Below, one piece after another: positions 13,600-16,981 of a stretch of DNA of 16,981 nt; the first letter of the stretch is position 1, and each line of letters opens with the position of its first letter. Under the pieces are notes generated by a model, which worked only from the letters and a program-made list of their open reading frames with translations, ran no database searches and was not told the origin of the DNA. The stretch is from JAGXIT01 sp049293335. Lineage in GTDB: Bacteria; Patescibacteriota; Saccharimonadia; Saccharimonadales; UBA4665. The stretch spans positions 1-16,981 of the forward strand of contig JBATSO010000020.1 in the NCBI GenBank assembly GCA_049293335.1, in the 5' to 3' direction. The position numbers and the translations under genes were made by a program.

Positions 13600-13840
13600 C
13601 GAGGTTCAGAGTGGTGTATTCCCAAGTGGTTGGGAACATTGTAAAAACGTAGATGGTACTCGGTCGACCGAAATTTTTGTTACTAAGCAAAATATACCCT
13701 TGGCAGAGGCTGATCTCACAGGCTGGGCTAGGCGCTTAGCAGTTCAAGTTGGCAGCACAACGCTTGAGGGCTATGTTTACCCAGTTACTGGGATCGAATC
13801 AATTACCGACCAAATATCTGCACATGCGCCTGCAATGTAG
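13600..13840 (+). pseudogene. 3' part of the unknown gene split by the IS element
   Basis: It begins with the right copy of the 15-bp duplication (13600-13614), so EVQSG is encoded twice. 74 further native residues follow (VFPSGWEHCKNVDG to SAHAPAM) ending in TAG. An in-frame ATG at 13571 lies within the IS terminal repeat and could give an 89-residue fusion, but it has no Shine-Dalgarno and its first residues come from the IS. The family is unrecognised; the segment looks like a small soluble beta-rich domain (EIFVTK, AVQVGSTTLEGYVYPV). It ends 11 nt before the convergent recR stop. Confidence 0.82.
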
Positions 13841-13851
13841 GGCGGCTTAGA

Positions 13852-14460
13852 CTACAAAAGTTGGCGGCCTTCGAGGGCGCGGCCAAGGGTAATTTGGTCG
13901 GCATATTCAAGATCCACGCCTATAGGGAGGCCTCGGGCCAGGCGGGTAATTTTAACGTTTCGGTCACCAAGTTGCTGCTGAATATACAAGGCGGTTGATT
14001 CACCTTCAACGCTGGCGTTGGTTGCAAGTATTATTTCTTCTACGGCATCTTCGTCAACGCGGGAAATCAGCTCGGCAATGTGCAATTGGTCGGGCGTAAT
14101 GTTGTCGATGGGCGAAACAAGCCCCCCCAACACATGATAAGTGCCTCTAAAACTGCCGATTTTTTCGAGCGAAACAATATCGAGAGGTTCGGTCACCACA
14201 GCAACGAGCTTTTTGTCACGCCGAGGGTCACTATAGAGCGGCGAGACATTTTCGCTGGCATCTATGAGTGCGAAAGTTTTTGGGCAGTAGGCTATACTAC
14301 CGTGAAGTGCAGAAAGCGCAGCGGCAATCTGAGTAGATTTACTTGGGTCGCGCCGTACCAAAAAATAAGCGTATCGTTCGGCTGTACGGCTACCAACCCC
14401 AGGCAAATTGCCAAGGGCTTCAATGAGGTTTTCGAGCGCTACAGGTAATAGCTGAGCCAT
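13852..14460 (-). CDS. recR: Recombination protein RecR, with degenerate zinc finger
   Basis: A 202-residue RecR, the ring-forming partner of RecO/RecF in RecA loading at gapped DNA; the length is normal. An N-terminal helix-hairpin-helix (NLPGVGSRTAERYAY, 18-32) is followed by the zinc-finger region, then a Toprim domain (about 84-177: VVTEPLDI, RGTYHVLGGLVSPID, ILATNASVEGEST) and the C-terminal LARGLPIGVDLEYADQITLGRALEGR. RecR normally has four Cys (CxxC...CxxC). Here only C59 remains; the others align with T62, S73 and Y76, although the following SDPRRD is intact. So zinc binding of the standard kind is unlikely. ATG at 14460 is 3 nt after the ybaB stop, the common ybaB-recR arrangement. 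Confidence 0.93.
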   Translation of the reverse strand: MAQLLPVALENLIEALGNLPGVGSRTAERYAYFLVRRDPSKSTQIAAALSALHGSIAYCPKTFALIDASENVSPLYSDPRRDKKLVAVVTEPLDIVSLEKIGSFRGTYHVLGGLVSPIDNITPDQLHIAELISRVDEDAVEEIILATNASVEGESTALYIQQQLGDRNVKITRLARGLPIGVDLEYADQITLGRALEGRQLL

Positions 14461-14463
14461 TCC

Positions 14464-14757
14464 CTACAAGCCAAGATTACCGAGCATTCCCATAAATGGT
14501 TGCATTTTTTCAGCCGCGACTTTTTGGCTTTCGGCTATGCCATCTTTTACGGCGTCTTCCAGCCAGCGCTCAAGTTGAGCAATATCGTTCAGGTCTACGC
14601 TTTTTGGGTCAATGTGAATTTTTTTAACCTTCTGCTCGCCTGTAATTTCTACGCGGACTGCGCCATCGCCCTGCTCTGCTGTAATAATCAGTTTTTGCAG
14701 TTCTTTTTGGATCTTTTTTACCTGTAGTAGCATTTTGGCCTGATCAAATCGGCTCAT
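14464..14757 (-). CDS. ybaB: YbaB/EbfC family nucleoid-associated protein
   Basis: A 97-residue small DNA-binding protein, a dimer with helical tweezers in known members. It shows MLLQVKKIQKELQKLI (9-24), the family strand GDGAVRVEITGEQKVKKIHI (30-49) and MGMLGNLGL at the C-terminus in place of the usual glycine-rich tail. GGGAGG lies 7 nt before the ATG. It is directly upstream of recR, as in many bacteria, where the pair usually follows dnaX; dnaX is not here, and a membrane glycosyltransferase-like gene takes that place. Probable role is nucleoid organisation or support of recombination. Confidence 0.93.
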   Translation of the reverse strand: MSRFDQAKMLLQVKKIQKELQKLIITAEQGDGAVRVEITGEQKVKKIHIDPKSVDLNDIAQLERWLEDAVKDGIAESQKVAAEKMQPFMGMLGNLGL

Positions 14758-14812
14758 ACGTAACCTCCCTTATCTATCATTTACATTAACCAAGTTCACA
14801 CTCGTCTAGCTT

Positions 14813-14821
14813 ATTGTATCA
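14813..14821 (-). promoter_or_regulatory. Extended -10 element of the ybaB-recR operon
   Basis: On the minus strand TGATACAAT (TG-N-TACAAT) lies just after the stop of the upstream membrane protein, about 55 nt before the ybaB ATG. That leaves a roughly 48-nt leader carrying GGGAGG, a conventional arrangement. Confidence 0.4.
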
Positions 14822-14823
14822 GA

Positions 14824-16011
14824 CTACGGTCTAGGGTTTACCACGTAAACCTGTTTTGTCTCGGGTGCGTTTGGCCAGGCCTTAAAGTAAGCCTGCATAT
14901 GATACAGTACCGAAAACGCCACAAAAATACCAATTAAGCTTATGCCGAAGCCCTGTGCAATTGGATTTCGCGGGAAGGTCGAGAGCCACTCATCGAGCAC
15001 CAAAAAAATCCCGCCCGCAATAATGAAGTACACAAATGGCACCAATATTGTAATACTTACGCCTCCCGATAAAATGACCAAAAAGGCCGTAATAGCTGCG
15101 CAGATAAATAAGAAAAAGTTAAAACGTAATCTTGGCTTTTTAAGGCAGCCATAAAGGCCGGCAATAAAAAACAGTACTTCACCAATGTTGAGTAGCGGCG
15201 CTCCGTATAGCCAGGTCTCGGGGCTCCAATAGCCGCGGTACAAAAATGCAGAGACGAAGTGCTTAGTCGACTCGAATAGCGTAGATAAGGAGGGTGCGCT
15301 CGTTGGTATGCCTACAATGGCGTGCAGCACCGTCCAGTTGTGCGCCCCGACCCACAGTAGCGGCAAGGTAAGAAGAAGGCCAAGCCACAAAATAAGGGCA
15401 GCATGCAGGTGGCTGAGTTGGCGAAATATTTTAATTATATATTTTCTAAGTAACCACAGCCCAAACAGTTCCAACCACACCATACCTGGTATGTACACGC
15501 ATAACGCAAACAGCGCAGTCATAATGTACAGTTTATAAAGTCGGTGCGGTGAATACTGAAAATATAAAACGGCGCCTATTAGTAGTAGGCTGGCCATTTG
15601 CAGTATAAGTGCTGAGCCGTTTCGGCCAGCGTGTAAAAAACTGCTTGAGGTTACCAACATGAGGGTTGCAAAAAGAGTGATTCGTTTTGAATACCAGCGC
15701 GAAGCTACCCAGTAAAAAAGTGCAGCAATGCCGAGGGCAATAGTAACTGCCGCAATACGGGTAGCTAGTAAGCTATGAAAACCACACTTTAAACTCAACC
15801 ATACCAGGAGTTTATACGGTGCGTTTACGGGGTCATTATATATGGCACGAAGGCTCGAGCTTGTTTGTTGACTGGCTTGCTCGGTAGCGCTATAGCCTAC
15901 GACTAAGCTATCGAGTCGAAATATAAGCAAACCAGACAGTAGTGTCGCAACAAGCAACAGCACGGCTCCAATGCGCCAATATTGGTTGAGAAATTTCTTA
16001 ACTTTTTTCAT
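14824..16011 (-). CDS. Multi-pass membrane protein, probable GT-C (PMT/GT39-like) glycosyltransferase
   Basis: A 395-residue protein with about ten hydrophobic segments and a short basic N-terminus (MKKVKKFLNQYWR). After helix 1 comes a loop of about 50 residues ending in YNDPVNAPYKLLVWLSL, then LLATRIAAVTIALGIAALFYW and HAGRNGSALIL. This spacing (loop, small-residue helix with a leading Arg, then a helix after GR) resembles the PMT_2/ArnT group, which uses polyprenyl-phosphate sugars outside the membrane. The catalytic Asp/Glu normally in the first loop is not unmistakable; E45 in SATEQAS is a candidate. So the call is tentative. I chose ATG at 16011; a GTG two codons upstream is also possible. 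Minus-strand -10 boxes lie at 16016-16021 (TATAGT, 4 nt away) and 16028-16033. Confidence 0.55.
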   Translation of the reverse strand: MKKVKKFLNQYWRIGAVLLLVATLLSGLLIFRLDSLVVGYSATEQASQQTSSSLRAIYNDPVNAPYKLLVWLSLKCGFHSLLATRIAAVTIALGIAALFYWVASRWYSKRITLFATLMLVTSSSFLHAGRNGSALILQMASLLLIGAVLYFQYSPHRLYKLYIMTALFALCVYIPGMVWLELFGLWLLRKYIIKIFRQLSHLHAALILWLGLLLTLPLLWVGAHNWTVLHAIVGIPTSAPSLSTLFESTKHFVSAFLYRGYWSPETWLYGAPLLNIGEVLFFIAGLYGCLKKPRLRFNFFLFICAAITAFLVILSGGVSITILVPFVYFIIAGGIFLVLDEWLSTFPRNPIAQGFGISLIGIFVAFSVLYHMQAYFKAWPNAPETKQVYVVNPRP

Positions 16012-16027
16012 AAGCACTATAGAGTTT

Positions 16028-16036
16028 AGTATATCA
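16028..16036 (-). promoter_or_regulatory. Extended -10 element of the GT-C-like gene
   Basis: TGATATACT on the minus strand, 16 nt before the ATG at 16011, predicting a roughly 10-nt leader without a Shine-Dalgarno. A second box, TATAGT (16016-16021), overlaps the likely transcript start. Confidence 0.45.
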
Positions 16037-16077
16037 CCTGTCTAACTATTTTAGGATTTTTACTGGCTAACCACCCA

Positions 16078-16981
16078 CTACTCATTAAAGGGGTTTACCG
16101 CGTAGGTTGTGTCGAGCGAACGAATGCGCTGTTTGTCGCGGTCAAAGTACAGTTCTACCCCGCCCGTTGGGCCGTTACGATGTTTTTTAATGAGTACATC
16201 CATAATATTTTTACGCTCGCTCTCGGGCTCGTAATAATCTTCGCGGTATAAAAAAGCCACCACGTCGGCATCTTGCTCAATAGAGCCAGATTCTCGTAGG
16301 TCGGCTAGCTGAGGAATTTTGGGACTACGACTTTCGACCGAGCGACTTAGCTGGCTCAGTGCAATCAGCGGCACGTTTAGTTCGCGGGCAATGCCCTTCA
16401 GCCCGCGCGAAATTTCCGAAATTTCTTGCACACGGTTGCCTTCGCTGGCATATTTACCGCCCCCGCTCATAAGCTGAAGGTAATCTACAATAATCAAACC
16501 CAATTTTTGACCATGCGCCTCGCGGCGGGCCTTGGTGCGGAGGTCACTAACGGTAATGCCTGGGGTATCATCTATGTAAATCTTGGCTTCACTGAGTGTG
16601 CCCATAGCCTCGCCGAGCCGTTCAAAATCGTCATCGGTGAGCTTGCCTGTGCGCAGGGCCCAGGCGTCTACGCCCGACTCCATGGCGAGTAGCCTATCAA
16701 CGAGCTGTTCTTTGCTCATTTCTAGGCTAAACAACAACACGACTTCTTTGGCCTGGGTGGCGATTTTGTGCGCAAGGTTAAGCACAAAGGCGGTTTTTCC
16801 CATTGAGGGTCGGGCGGCGATAATAAAAAGGTCGGAAGGCTGCAAGCCAGCCAGCATATTGTCGAGATCGCGGTAGCCTGTCGGCACCCCGCGCAGTTTA
16901 TTTTTGTCTTTATGCAAATCATCGAGTCGTGCAAAGCTTTCGGCCCAAACCGACTCTAGACTCACAACGCTCTGGTTTACG
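16078..16981 (-). CDS. dnaB: Replicative DNA helicase DnaB (5' end outside the window)
   Basis: The reading frame is open to the window edge, so this is the C-terminal 300 residues of a protein normally about 450 long; a GTG at 16965 is internal, not the start. The part seen is the RecA-like motor of the hexameric replicative helicase, preceded by the linker (SLESVWAESFARLDDLH). Counting from that GTG: Walker A ARPSMGKTA (about 51-59), FSLEMSKEQL (about 79-88), Walker B LIIVDYLQLM (about 157-166), the sensor stretch IALSQLSRSVESR (about 200-212) and the Arg-finger region FLYREDYY. It ends DRDKQRIRSLD plus a 12-residue tail. No intein is visible in this part. It is followed downstream by the GT-C-like gene with its own promoter. 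Confidence 0.96.
   Translation of the reverse strand, partial: VNQSVVSLESVWAESFARLDDLHKDKNKLRGVPTGYRDLDNMLAGLQPSDLFIIAARPSMGKTAFVLNLAHKIATQAKEVVLLFSLEMSKEQLVDRLLAMESGVDAWALRTGKLTDDDFERLGEAMGTLSEAKIYIDDTPGITVSDLRTKARREAHGQKLGLIIVDYLQLMSGGGKYASEGNRVQEISEISRGLKGIARELNVPLIALSQLSRSVESRSPKIPQLADLRESGSIEQDADVVAFLYREDYYEPESERKNIMDVLIKKHRNGPTGGVELYFDRDKQRIRSLDTTYAVNPFNE

Noticed and set aside
1..16981. Alternative genetic code with TGA read as glycine
   Set aside because: TGA ends ridA exactly at the ATGA overlap with cysS, and no conserved protein here needs an in-frame TGA.

Overview
The window looks like a chromosomal segment from a small-genome bacterium of the Candidate Phyla Radiation (Patescibacteria), most likely a Saccharibacterium (TM7). 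This is inference, not proof. It rests on the CysRS variant (GIDHIPVHHTNEIAQ), the mix of housekeeping genes (dnaB, ybaB-recR, cysS, a DHH phosphoesterase) with PimA-like glycosyltransferases, the very short gene spacing, and many -10 boxes that sit almost on the start codon. TGA is used as a stop (ridA), so the Gracilibacteria-type TGA=Gly code does not apply.

Layout. Positions 1-239 and 3812-4061 are two direct copies of a roughly 240-bp non-coding repeat, 96% identical over the first 180 bases and rich in nested inverted repeats. Between them is a metal/sulfur-flavoured block: an NRAMP-family transporter with altered metal-site motifs, a membrane protein fusing a probable DUF2892 domain to a ferritin-like DUF2202 domain, and two divergently transcribed rhodaneses with an overlapping inverted-repeat operator between them. 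The gap 3543-4155 has no gene. It holds three different 7-bp-period tandem arrays, REP-like palindromes and repeat copy 2.

Positions 4156-9461 are an envelope block. A minus-strand VanY-type DD-carboxypeptidase diverges from a plus-strand series: alpha/beta hydrolase, two GT4 glycosyltransferases and an AI-2E family membrane protein. Positions 9468-12257 (minus) form a tight DHH phosphoesterase - ridA - cysS unit, with an ATGA overlap between ridA and cysS.

Positions 12398-13840 hold a gene of unknown function split by a 1047-bp IS481-like element (12553-13599) with 25-bp imperfect terminal inverted repeats and a perfect 15-bp target duplication. Removing the element and one duplication restores a 126-residue reading frame. 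Positions 13852-16981 (minus) carry recR, ybaB, a multi-pass GT-C-like membrane protein and the C-terminal two thirds of dnaB, which runs off the window edge.

Start signals fall into two classes. Several genes (vanY-like, AI-2E, DHH, first GT4) have a -10 box 7-11 nt before the ATG and no Shine-Dalgarno sequence, which predicts leaderless or nearly leaderless mRNA. Others (DUF2202, both rhodaneses, ybaB, transposase, interrupted gene) have clear AAGGAG-like sites. No tRNA, rRNA or CRISPR array was seen.
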